The notes below the pieces were generated by a model, which saw nothing but the letters and a program-made list of their open reading frames with translations, ran no database searches and had not been told where the DNA came from. Shown here piece after piece: positions 1 through 5,892 of a stretch of DNA of 6,831 nucleotides; the first letter of the stretch is position 1, and the number at the start of each line of letters is the position of its first letter. Location: NCBI GenBank assembly GCA_018725535.1, contig QLUS01000084.1:1-6831 (forward strand). Direction: 5' to 3'. A program made the translations under genes and the position numbers. Origin of the DNA: Bacillota bacterium (GTDB lineage Bacteria; Bacillota; UBA994).

Positions 1-6
1 AGGAGG
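1..6 (+). promoter_or_regulatory. Shine-Dalgarno site of the first butyrate kinase gene
   Basis: The window opens with a perfect AGGAGG. It lies 7 nt before a TTG at position 14 but only 1 nt before the ATG at position 8. That spacing favours TTG as the real start, matching the 6-9 nt spacing seen at other genes here. Sequence upstream of the window is not visible, so a promoter cannot be assessed. Confidence 0.75.
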
Positions 7-13
7 CATGGGT

Positions 14-1078
14 TTGCGGGGGTTTAAGGTACTGGTCATCAATCCAGGCAGCACATCCACGAAAGTAGCCTGTTATCTGGGTAACACACTAGAGGCAGAG
101 GAAAGTCTGAGCCATTCCACGCAGGTTCTCGCCGGGTACGCAGAAATCCTCGATCAGTTTACCCTGCGCTTAGACGCAGTCAGGTCCTTTGTGGAAAATT
201 ATGAGGTGGCAGCGGGGCTTGATGCGGTCGTGGGCCGGGGCGGTCTATTGCGTCCAACAACGGGCGGAACCTATGCCGTCAATGAGGCAATGGTAGAGGA
301 CCTACGGCTAGGCCTACAAGGACAGCATGCTTCTAATCTTGGGGGGCTGTTAGCTCTAGCCATCGCGGAGCCGCTCGGCCTGCCTGCCTATATTGTCGAC
401 CCGGTGGCTGTCGATGAGTTTGAACCTGTGGCGCGTATTTCTGGGCATCCGCTGCTTGAGCGCCGCAGCTTGTCCCATGCCTTAAGCATGAAAGCTGTAG
501 CGCGGCGCGCAGCAAGTGAGCTTAACATTCCTTACGCGGAAAGCAGATTTATCGTAGCCCATCTTGGGGGCGGCATATCTGTCGGCCCCATGGTAGGCGG
601 CCGTATCATCGACGTTAACAACGCCAACGAAATGGGGCCGTTCTCCCCTGAACGCACGGGCGGCCTACCCGCAGGTGATCTAACGGCGCTGTGCTTTAGC
701 GGGAAGTATTCTGCAAAAGAGTTGAAGCGGCAACTTCACGGTCAAGGGGGCATGGTCGCATACCTCGGCACTTCCGATGCGCGAGAAGCATATCGGCGTG
801 CCGATGCAGGAGACGCTAGAGCAGAGTTAGTGATGCAGGCGATGGCTTATCAGATTGCCAAGGAGATTGGCGCCATGGCTACAGTGCTGCAGGGGAGAGT
901 GGACGCTGTCGTCCTTACGGGGGGACTTGCGCACTCCGACAGAATGTGCAACACTATTGGCGGCTATGTAGGGTTTATCGCTCCGATGATGGTCTATCGC
1001 GGAGAAGACGAGATGTTAGCGTTGGCTGAGGGCGCTTGCCGTGTGCTGGCAGGGGAAGAAAAGCTGAATGAGTATTGA
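14..1078 (+). CDS. buk: Butyrate kinase family protein, copy 1 (probable branched-chain fatty acid kinase)
   Basis: A cytoplasmic acyl kinase of the acetate/butokinase (ASKHA) family, transferring phosphate from butyryl-phosphate or a branched acyl-phosphate to ADP, giving free acid and ATP. Seen, numbering from the TTG start: phosphate-binding INPGSTSTK (about residues 9-17), VVGRGGLL, HASNLGGLLA, DPVAVDEFEPVARISGHP, IVAHLGGGISVG, DVNNA followed by GPFSPERTGGLP, GQGGMVAYLGT, and a C-terminal VVLTGGLAHS. The product is 354 aa, against a usual 355-358 for Buk, so it is complete. TTG at 14 is preferred over ATG at 8 because AGGAGG (1-6) is 7 nt from the TTG and only 1 nt from the ATG. Near the C terminus it reads VYRGEDEM where most Buk have a proline (PGEDEM). 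About half of its residues appear identical to copy 2 downstream. Family assignment is firm; the preferred acid cannot be read from sequence. Confidence 0.95.
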   Translation: MRGFKVLVINPGSTSTKVACYLGNTLEAEESLSHSTQVLAGYAEILDQFTLRLDAVRSFVENYEVAAGLDAVVGRGGLLRPTTGGTYAVNEAMVEDLRLGLQGQHASNLGGLLALAIAEPLGLPAYIVDPVAVDEFEPVARISGHPLLERRSLSHALSMKAVARRAASELNIPYAESRFIVAHLGGGISVGPMVGGRIIDVNNANEMGPFSPERTGGLPAGDLTALCFSGKYSAKELKRQLHGQGGMVAYLGTSDAREAYRRADAGDARAELVMQAMAYQIAKEIGAMATVLQGRVDAVVLTGGLAHSDRMCNTIGGYVGFIAPMMVYRGEDEMLALAEGACRVLAGEEKLNEY

Positions 1079-1134
1079 GCACTGAGAACTACTAGCGGCT
1101 AGCGGAAAGCGGCTAGCGGAAAGCGGACAGCCTG
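1077..1134 (+). repeat. Heptanucleotide tandem repeats in the buk-ptb spacer
   Basis: Two blocks with 7-nt periodicity sit between the first kinase gene and ptb. Block 1 (1077-1090) is GAGCACT then GAGAACT, starting inside the kinase stop codon. After AC, block 2 (1093-1127) has five consecutive units: TAGCGGC, TAGCGGA, AAGCGGC, TAGCGGA, AAGCGGA, consensus WAGCGGM, followed by a decayed CAGCCTG. Equivalently, a 14-nt unit AGCGGCTAGCGGAA is perfectly duplicated at 1094-1107 and 1108-1121. The units do not fold into a strong hairpin and there is no T-tract, so this is not a terminator. It resembles the short tandem heptamers that some bacterial genomes accumulate in intergenic DNA; any function is unknown. 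Confidence 0.85.
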
Positions 1135-1150
1135 ATACTGAAGCGTTTAT

Positions 1151-1157
1151 GGAGGTG
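1151..1157 (+). promoter_or_regulatory. Shine-Dalgarno site of ptb
   Basis: GGAGGTG lies 8-10 nt before the ATG at 1166 and fixes the ptb start. It gives ptb its own strong initiation signal even though the gene is separated from the upstream kinase by the repeat-bearing spacer. No convincing promoter is visible between 1079 and 1150: GATACT at 1134-1139 faintly resembles a -10 box, but no -35 sequence stands at the right distance. Confidence 0.75.
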
Positions 1158-1165
1158 TTGGTCTA

Positions 1166-2098
1166 ATGCAAAATTTCTCTTCGCTGCTTGCGGCGGCCAA
1201 ACAGGGACCTGTTCGCCGGGTGGCGGTGGCAGTGGCGGCAGATGCGGAGGTGCTGGCTGCGGTGTGTGACGCGCGCAAGGCAGGTATCGCTGAGGCTGTG
1301 CTGGTGGGTGACGGCGCGAGAATCCGCGCCATTGCCGCAGAACACGGATATGACCTAGCTGGCATGGAAGTGTGTGATGTGCCTGACAATATTCAAGCGG
1401 CGCGGACGGCGGTGCAACTGGTGCGTCAGGGACGCGCGCATATGCTGATGAAGGGGCTGATCAGCACTGCCGACATTTTGCGCGCAGTACTAGACAAAGA
1501 GGAGGGGCTCAGGACGGGCAGAGTTCTGAGTCACGTTGCCGCCTTGGAGGTACCGACCTATCACAAATTGTTGTTCCTGACTGACGGGGGGCAGAACATC
1601 GCGCCGGACGTGCGACAAAAGGCAGAAATTCTGCTAAACGCCGTGGAAGTAGCGCGCGCGTTAGGCGTAGTGCTCCCGAAAGTCGCGCCCATCTGTGCGG
1701 TTGAGGTCGTTAATCCTAAAATGCAGGCTACGGTAGATGCAGCTGAACTTGCGGCCATGGCCAGCCGCGGGGAGATTACCAACTGCATTGTCAGCGGGCC
1801 GCTTGCCTTTGACGGCGCAATCAGTGCGGAAGCCGCCGCACATAAGGGTATTAAGTCCGACGTGGCAGGGGATGTAGATATACTGCTGATGCCGGACATT
1901 GAGGCCGGGAACATTCTGTATAAGTCACTAGTTTACCTCGCGGGGGCAAAAGTTGCCGGTATTATTGCCGGTGCCGCCGCGCCTATCGTGCTCACCTCGC
2001 GCTCAGACAGTCCTGAGGCTAAGCTATTCTCAATCGCGTGCGCATCTGTAGTGGCAGGGGGCAAGCGTGATGCCGCAGTATCTACAGCTGTGCATTAA
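1166..2098 (+). CDS. ptb: Phosphate butyryltransferase (phosphotransbutyrylase)
   Basis: Cytoplasmic enzyme of the phosphate acetyl/butyryltransferase family. It exchanges CoA for phosphate on butyryl-CoA or branched acyl-CoA and supplies the acyl-phosphate used by the adjacent kinases. The 310-aa product is close to the roughly 300 aa usual for Ptb and much shorter than multidomain Pta. Seen: N-terminal VAVAVAADAEVLAAV (about 19-33), LMKGLISTADILRAVL (about 94-109), PICAVEVVNPKMQATVDAAELA, CIVSGPLAFDGAIS, and the family-typical C-terminal block GDVDILLMPDIEAGNILYKS (235-254) followed by IVLTSRSDSPEAKLFSIA. The ATG start has GGAGGTG at 1151-1157. The 3' end overlaps the second kinase gene by 29 nt, indicating translational coupling, while 87 nt separate it from the first kinase. 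The family is secure; preference for straight or branched acyl chains is inferred only from context. Confidence 0.95.
   Translation: MQNFSSLLAAAKQGPVRRVAVAVAADAEVLAAVCDARKAGIAEAVLVGDGARIRAIAAEHGYDLAGMEVCDVPDNIQAARTAVQLVRQGRAHMLMKGLISTADILRAVLDKEEGLRTGRVLSHVAALEVPTYHKLLFLTDGGQNIAPDVRQKAEILLNAVEVARALGVVLPKVAPICAVEVVNPKMQATVDAAELAAMASRGEITNCIVSGPLAFDGAISAEAAAHKGIKSDVAGDVDILLMPDIEAGNILYKSLVYLAGAKVAGIIAGAAAPIVLTSRSDSPEAKLFSIACASVVAGGKRDAAVSTAVH
2056..2061 (+). promoter_or_regulatory. Ribosome binding site of the second kinase gene, inside ptb
   Basis: AGGGGG near the 3' end of ptb stands 8 nt before the ATG at 2070 and 5 nt before an adjacent GTG at 2067. The ATG is the better-spaced start, although GTG cannot be excluded. 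The site lies wholly within ptb coding sequence, consistent with re-initiation by ribosomes finishing ptb. Confidence 0.6.
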
Positions 2099-3146
2099 CC
2101 CCGGTTCAACATCTACCAAGATTTCTGTCTTTGAGAACGACGAATTGCTTATTGACGAGTCGCTCTCACATAGCACGGCAGAGCTAGCGAAGTTCGCGCG
2201 TATCGGCGAGCAGTATAGCTTTAGGCGGCAAGTCATCACTGATTTTCTTGCTGCGCGCGGCTTTGACATTAAGCGGCTGAATGCGGTTGTGGGCAGAGGA
2301 GGACTCTTAAAACCTATTCCTAGCGGCACTTACCGGGTCACTGACGCCATGGTGCGTGACCTTAAGGAGGCTAAGCGGGGAGAGCATGCCAGCAATTTAG
2401 GCGGGCTGTTGGCCCGTGATCTCGCGGATACACTAGGTATACCGGCCTTTATTGTTGACCCGGTGGTGGTGGACGAATTAGAGCCGGTGGCACGTCTCTC
2501 TGGTCACCCAGAGATCGAGCGCCGCAGCATATTTCACGCGCTCAACCAAAAGGCCGTGGCCAAGCGCTATGCTCTGACACAGGGGAAGGAATACAGGGAG
2601 CTTAACGTGATCGTAGCTCACCTTGGTGGCGGCATATCCGTAGGTGCCCACCGCCGAGGCAAGGTTGTCGATGTAAACAACGCACTTGACGGGGAAGGCC
2701 CGTTTTCGCCTGAGCGGAGCGGCGGCTTGCCCTCCGGCGACCTCGCTAGGCTATGCTTTAGCGGCAAGTACAGCCACGACGACGTCAAGAAAATGCTCAC
2801 CGGTCAAGGCGGACTAGTCGCTTACCTCGGCACCAACGACGGACGGGAAGCCAGACGCCGCATGGAAGCCGGCGACAGCTACGCGGGGCTCGTCTATAAG
2901 GCTCTCGCCTATCAGGTGGCCAAAGAGATAGGAGCCATGGCGGCTGTGCTCTCGGGTAAAGTAGACGCCATCATCCTTACGGGCGGCTTAGCTTACGACC
3001 AAACTTATTTGGTGCCGTGGATTACCGAGGCGGTTTTCTTTATTGCTCGCGTAGAAGTGATGCCGGGTGAGGGCGAGATGACGGCTTTGTGCGCGGGAGG
3101 ACTCCGTGTGCTGCGGGGAGAGGAGCTTGCCCGGGACTATGAGTGA
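2070..3146 (+). CDS. buk: Butyrate kinase family protein, copy 2 (probable branched-chain fatty acid kinase)
   Basis: A second full-length acyl kinase (358 aa from ATG 2070; 359 from GTG 2067) of the butyrate kinase family, making ATP and free acid from acyl-phosphate. Seen: INPGSTSTK beginning at residue 9, VVGRGGLLKP, HASNLGGLLA, DPVVVDELEPVARLSGHPEIERRS, IVAHLGGGISVG, GPFSPERSGGLPSGDL, CFSGKYS, GQGGLVAYLGT, IILTGGLAYD and a near-standard MPGEGEM motif at the C terminus. It overlaps ptb by 29 nt, so it is the copy most tightly tied to Ptb, in the usual ptb-buk order. The ptb stop codon falls inside the Ile-Asn codons that open its phosphate-binding motif. It differs from copy 1 mainly at the N-terminal strand, in residues 45-70, and after TGGLA. 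It overlaps the next gene by 8 nt (ATGAGTGA). Confidence 0.95.
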   Translation: MPQYLQLCINPGSTSTKISVFENDELLIDESLSHSTAELAKFARIGEQYSFRRQVITDFLAARGFDIKRLNAVVGRGGLLKPIPSGTYRVTDAMVRDLKEAKRGEHASNLGGLLARDLADTLGIPAFIVDPVVVDELEPVARLSGHPEIERRSIFHALNQKAVAKRYALTQGKEYRELNVIVAHLGGGISVGAHRRGKVVDVNNALDGEGPFSPERSGGLPSGDLARLCFSGKYSHDDVKKMLTGQGGLVAYLGTNDGREARRRMEAGDSYAGLVYKALAYQVAKEIGAMAAVLSGKVDAIILTGGLAYDQTYLVPWITEAVFFIARVEVMPGEGEMTALCAGGLRVLRGEELARDYE

Positions 3147-3834
3147 GCCCGTTCTAAATCGGGTTTCGGTGATCGTAGGGGGCTACGGCAGCGGCAAGAC
3201 AGAAGTTGCCATTAACTTAAGCCTATACAAGCGAGCAAAGAGCGATCCGGACACATCCGTTGAGCTGATCGACCTCGACATCGTCAGTCCCTACTTTCGC
3301 AGCCGCGATCAGCTGCTGCAGTTAAAGGCTTGCGGAGTGGCGGTTGTGGCACCGGAAGGCTCGCTGCGCAGCGCTGACTTGCCTGCGCTGCCCGCTGTTG
3401 TCGGCGGCAGCATCTTGCGCCGGGATAATCAGGTGATTATTGATGTGGGAGGAGACCCAGCGGGCGCGACAGCGCTTGGTCGCTACAGCGGCGACATAAA
3501 GCTTGAGCCAGTAGACGTGTTGATGGTTATTAACCCCTATCGACCGCACACTAGGACCGCACTTGACGTGCTCAATCTGCTGAATCTGATTGAGCAGAAG
3601 TCGCGGCTTAGGACCACCGCCTTTGTGAATAACGCCAATTTGATGGGGCTTACTGAAATTGCTCATCTTGAACGGGGACAGCGCCTATTAGGTGAACTTT
3701 ACGCTCAAACGGGTATTCCCGCAGGGTTTATTAGCTGTATGCCCTCGCTCGTACCTCGGGTTAACGCGCTGTGGCCACAAAACGCAGTGCTACCTTTGCG
3801 CTTGACCATGCACCCGCCGTGGCGGGACGCTTAG
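3139..3834 (+). CDS. Uncharacterised P-loop NTPase encoded within the oxoacid oxidoreductase operon
   Basis: A 231-aa soluble protein of unknown function. Seen: classical Walker A GGYGSGKT at residues 14-21; DLDIVSPYFRSRD at 45-57, placed like a switch I or metal-coordinating region; a hydrophobic strand IIDVGGDPAGATALGR at 100-115 that looks like Walker B/switch II (Asp102 then GG); VLMVINPYRPHT at 127-138; and AFVNNANLM at 161-169, possibly a base-recognition strand. No signal peptide or membrane segment is apparent. The layout suggests a SIMIBI-type (CobQ/MinD-like) NTPase, but Walker A lacks the extra N-terminal lysine of ParA/MinD proteins. ATG 3139 is chosen because it overlaps the kinase stop by 8 nt. 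The GGGGAGAGGAG at 3115-3125 is a little distant (13 nt), and an upstream GTG at 3106 is possible. Tight packing between kinase and ferredoxin genes suggests a role in the same pathway, perhaps assembly, cofactor supply or regulation; that is inference. Confidence 0.85.
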   Translation: MSEPVLNRVSVIVGGYGSGKTEVAINLSLYKRAKSDPDTSVELIDLDIVSPYFRSRDQLLQLKACGVAVVAPEGSLRSADLPALPAVVGGSILRRDNQVIIDVGGDPAGATALGRYSGDIKLEPVDVLMVINPYRPHTRTALDVLNLLNLIEQKSRLRTTAFVNNANLMGLTEIAHLERGQRLLGELYAQTGIPAGFISCMPSLVPRVNALWPQNAVLPLRLTMHPPWRDA

Positions 3835-3842
3835 ATGGGATT

Positions 3843-3848
3843 GGAGGT
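3843..3848 (+). promoter_or_regulatory. Shine-Dalgarno site of the ferredoxin subunit gene
   Basis: GGAGGT in the 21-nt gap after the P-loop NTPase gene stands about 8 nt before TTG 3856. It supports that rare start codon, since no ATG or GTG in frame is better placed. Confidence 0.75.
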
Positions 3849-3855
3849 CTAGGTT

Positions 3856-4059
3856 TTGGCAAAAGTTACTTTCAACGAAGAAAGGTGTAAGGGATGCGAG
3901 CTCTGCACCGCAGTATGTCCAGTCAAGATTGTCGTTATGGCGGACAGGATTAATCGCCGCGGTTTTCGCCCGGCGATGGTCATCGAAATGCACAAGTGCA
4001 TAGCTTGTGCTGCCTGTGCCCGCATCTGTCCTGACGTCGTGATTGAAGTTGAGAAGTAG
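3856..4059 (+). CDS. vorD: 2-oxoacid:ferredoxin oxidoreductase, ferredoxin-like (delta) subunit, 2[4Fe-4S]
   Basis: A 67-aa bacterial-type ferredoxin acting as the small electron-transfer subunit of the adjacent oxidoreductase, passing electrons from the thiamine-pyrophosphate subunit toward free ferredoxin. Seen: two complete [4Fe-4S] motifs, C11-x2-C14-x2-C17-x3-C21-Pro and C48-x2-C51-x2-C54-x3-C58-Pro, joined by a 26-residue linker containing RRGFRPA, a segment common in the KorD/VorD type. All eight cluster cysteines are present. Translation starts at TTG, supported by GGAGGT at 3843-3848. The stop codon merges with the ribosome binding site of the alpha subunit gene (10-nt gap), implying coupled synthesis. 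The symbol vorD assumes a branched-chain oxoacid substrate; korD would apply if the complex is specific for 2-oxoglutarate. Confidence 0.93.
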   Translation: MAKVTFNEERCKGCELCTAVCPVKIVVMADRINRRGFRPAMVIEMHKCIACAACARICPDVVIEVEK

Positions 4060-4063
4060 GAGG
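4058..4063 (+). promoter_or_regulatory. Shine-Dalgarno site of the alpha subunit gene
   Basis: AGGAGG overlaps the last two bases of the ferredoxin gene stop codon and lies 6 nt before ATG 4070. It decides this start over an in-frame upstream start at 4043, which would lie within the ferredoxin gene. Confidence 0.8.
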
Positions 4064-4069
4064 GTCAGC

Positions 4070-5134
4070 ATGAGTGAACGCGTCTTAATGAAAGGAAACG
4101 AAGCGATTGCGGAAGCGGCTATTCAGGCTGGGTGTCGCTTCTTTTTCGGATACCCTATTACTCCGCAGAATGAGCTGCCGGAGTACATGTCGCGCCGCAT
4201 GCCGCAGGTAGAGGGGACTTTCCTGCAAGCCGAGAGCGAAGTTGCGGCCATCAATATGGTGTACGGCGCGGCAGGAGCCGGCGCGCGGGTCATGACCTCG
4301 TCGTCTAGTCCCGGCATTAGCCTAAAACAGGAGGGCATCTCTTACCTCGCCGGGGCAGAGTTGCCGGCGGTGATTGTCAATATTGTGCGTGGTGGACCGG
4401 GCTTAGGCAGCATTCAACCTAGCCAAGGCGCCTACTTTCAGGCGGTCAAGGGCGGAGGCCACGGGGACTACCGGTTGCTTGTGCTGGCACCCGCAAATTT
4501 GCAGGAGGCAGTTGACCTAGTGACGGAGGCCTTTGATTTAGCGGATCTCTACCGTAACCCGGTGCTTATCCTAGGGGATGGTCTGCTCGGCCAAATGATG
4601 GAGCCGGTCGAGTTCCGTAAGCTGCCGAGCCGAGAATTGCCGCCAAAGACGTGGGCTACCACGGGGATGCGCCATCACCCCCATAAAAACATTATTAACT
4701 CACTGGTCTTAGACGCCCCAGGTCTAGAGAAGCACATTTTGCACCTGCAGGAGAAGTACGCACGCATGAACCTGCATGAGCAGAGAGCTAAGTCCCTGCA
4801 TTGCGCGGATGCCGAGGTAGTGATTGTGGCCTATGGTTCCACCGCCCGCATTGCCAAAACGGCGGTGATGAGTCTACGACAGTCGGGGTTAAAGGTTGGG
4901 CTGTTCCGTCCAGTTACGCTCTGGCCGTTTCCGGTCAATACCCTCAGCGAACTCGTGCCTAAGGTTAAGGCTTTTCTGACTGTGGAAATGAACGCGGGTC
5001 AAATGGTTGAAGATGTCAAGCTGGCTGTTAACGGTGCTAGGCCAGTTCACTTCTACGGACGCATGGGCGGTATGGTGCCGACCCCGGAGGAAATCAGCTC
5101 GGAATGTGTGAGAGTGTTAGGGGGTGTGAGGTAG
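4070..5134 (+). CDS. vorB: 2-oxoacid:ferredoxin oxidoreductase alpha subunit (probably 2-oxoisovalerate, VorB)
   Basis: Alpha subunit of a four-subunit 2-oxoacid:ferredoxin oxidoreductase, which decarboxylates a 2-oxoacid with CoA to acyl-CoA while reducing ferredoxin. The 354-aa length matches VorB/KorA proteins rather than the long KorA forms that carry a fused gamma domain. Seen: MKGNEAIAEAAI (7-18), the pyrimidine-domain motif GYPITPQNE (27-35) whose YPITP threonine contacts the substrate carboxylate in the family, AESEVAAINMVYGAAGAGARVMTSSSSPG (about 60-88), and a C-terminal transketolase-like domain with VVIVAYGST (250-258) and LFRPVTLWPFP (278-288). Start ATG 4070 follows AGGAGG at 4058-4063. 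The stop codon TAG shares its G with the GTG start of the beta gene. The substrate is inferred from the ptb-buk neighbours and from overall resemblance to 2-ketoisovalerate enzymes; 2-oxoglutarate is the main alternative. Confidence 0.92.
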   Translation: MSERVLMKGNEAIAEAAIQAGCRFFFGYPITPQNELPEYMSRRMPQVEGTFLQAESEVAAINMVYGAAGAGARVMTSSSSPGISLKQEGISYLAGAELPAVIVNIVRGGPGLGSIQPSQGAYFQAVKGGGHGDYRLLVLAPANLQEAVDLVTEAFDLADLYRNPVLILGDGLLGQMMEPVEFRKLPSRELPPKTWATTGMRHHPHKNIINSLVLDAPGLEKHILHLQEKYARMNLHEQRAKSLHCADAEVVIVAYGSTARIAKTAVMSLRQSGLKVGLFRPVTLWPFPVNTLSELVPKVKAFLTVEMNAGQMVEDVKLAVNGARPVHFYGRMGGMVPTPEEISSECVRVLGGVR

Positions 5135-5892
5135 TGGCAAAAGTTTTTGCGCGTCCGGAATCGCTGGTGGATATGCAGAGCCACTACTGTCCGGGCTGTA
5201 CGCATGGCATCATTCATCGCCTGATAGCCGAGGTTATGGACGAACTTAAGTTTGCCGATCGCGCCATCGGGGTTGCTCCGGTGGGCTGTGCCGTACTTGG
5301 TTACATGTACTTCGCCTGTGACATGCACCAAGCCGCGCATGGCCGTGCTCCGGCGGTTGCTACAGGAATTAAGCGTGTGGTCCCAGACGGCGTGGTGTTC
5401 ACCTATCAGGGTGACGGCGACCTAGCGTCGATTGGCTGCGCTGAGATTGTCCACGCTGCGGCGCGGGGAGAGAACATTACCACTATCTTTGTCAACAACG
5501 GCATCTACGGCATGACCGGTGGCCAAATGGCCCCCACGACATTGCCGGGAGACAAAACGTCCACCTCGCCCTACGGGCGCGATACGCATAAACAGGGTTT
5601 CCCGATTAGGGTGGCGGAGATGTTAGCTACTCTAGACGGCCCGGCATATATCGCGCGTGTCAGCGTGCACAGTGTGCCTAACATCGTGCGCGCTCGTCGA
5701 GCCATTAAGAAGGCGTTTGAGTATCAAATTGCTGGCAAAGGGTTTACACTGGTTGAAGTTCTCTCTACTTGTCCAACTAACTGGGGATTGACACCACTTG
5801 AGGCCTTAGACAAGGTGGCGAAAGACATGCTACCTTACTATCCGCTAGGTGAGTACAAGGACATCGAGAGCGGGGCAGGTGCGAAGAAATGA
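5134..5892 (+). CDS. vorA: 2-oxoacid:ferredoxin oxidoreductase beta subunit, thiamine-pyrophosphate binding
   Basis: Catalytic beta subunit binding thiamine pyrophosphate and the proximal [4Fe-4S] cluster. The 252-aa size fits single-domain beta subunits. Seen: CPGCTHG (19-25); the diphosphate motif GDGD (93-96) closed by NN at 121-122; and NGIYGMTGGQMAPTT (122-136), the usual active-site loop. Cysteines C19, C22, C52 and C213 (in STCPTNWG) match the four cluster ligands expected in archaeal and bacterial oxoacid oxidoreductases. The GTG at 5134 is chosen because it overlaps the alpha stop codon by one base (TAGTG), with AGGGGGTG at 5119-5126 upstream; an earlier GTG at 5104 would add ten non-conserved residues. 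The last codons overlap the gamma gene by 4 nt (ATGA). The catalytic family is certain, the oxoacid specificity is not. Confidence 0.93.
   Translation: MAKVFARPESLVDMQSHYCPGCTHGIIHRLIAEVMDELKFADRAIGVAPVGCAVLGYMYFACDMHQAAHGRAPAVATGIKRVVPDGVVFTYQGDGDLASIGCAEIVHAAARGENITTIFVNNGIYGMTGGQMAPTTLPGDKTSTSPYGRDTHKQGFPIRVAEMLATLDGPAYIARVSVHSVPNIVRARRAIKKAFEYQIAGKGFTLVEVLSTCPTNWGLTPLEALDKVAKDMLPYYPLGEYKDIESGAGAKK

Noticed and set aside
1093..1134. CRISPR-like or hairpin-forming repeat
   Set aside because: Units are only 7 nt with no spacers and no dyad symmetry beyond short GCTAGC palindromes.
1561..1914. Minus-strand open frame opposite ptb
   Set aside because: It is Ser/Ala/Thr-rich low-complexity translation, typical of the complement of a GC-rich gene, and it overlaps conserved Ptb motifs.
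3106..3138. Earlier GTG start for the P-loop NTPase
   Set aside because: It has a GGGAGGA upstream, but that sequence encodes conserved kinase C-terminal residues, and the extension is Cys/Gly/Arg-rich with no family feature. It remains possible but is less likely than ATG 3139.
3322..3666. Minus-strand open frame opposite the P-loop NTPase gene
   Set aside because: No motifs or plausible ribosome binding site were seen, and the plus-strand gene has clear NTPase motifs.
3139..3834. Assignment of the P-loop protein as a ParA/MinD ATPase
   Set aside because: The Walker A motif is GGYGSGKT without the signature N-terminal lysine of ParA/MinD (KGGxGKT).
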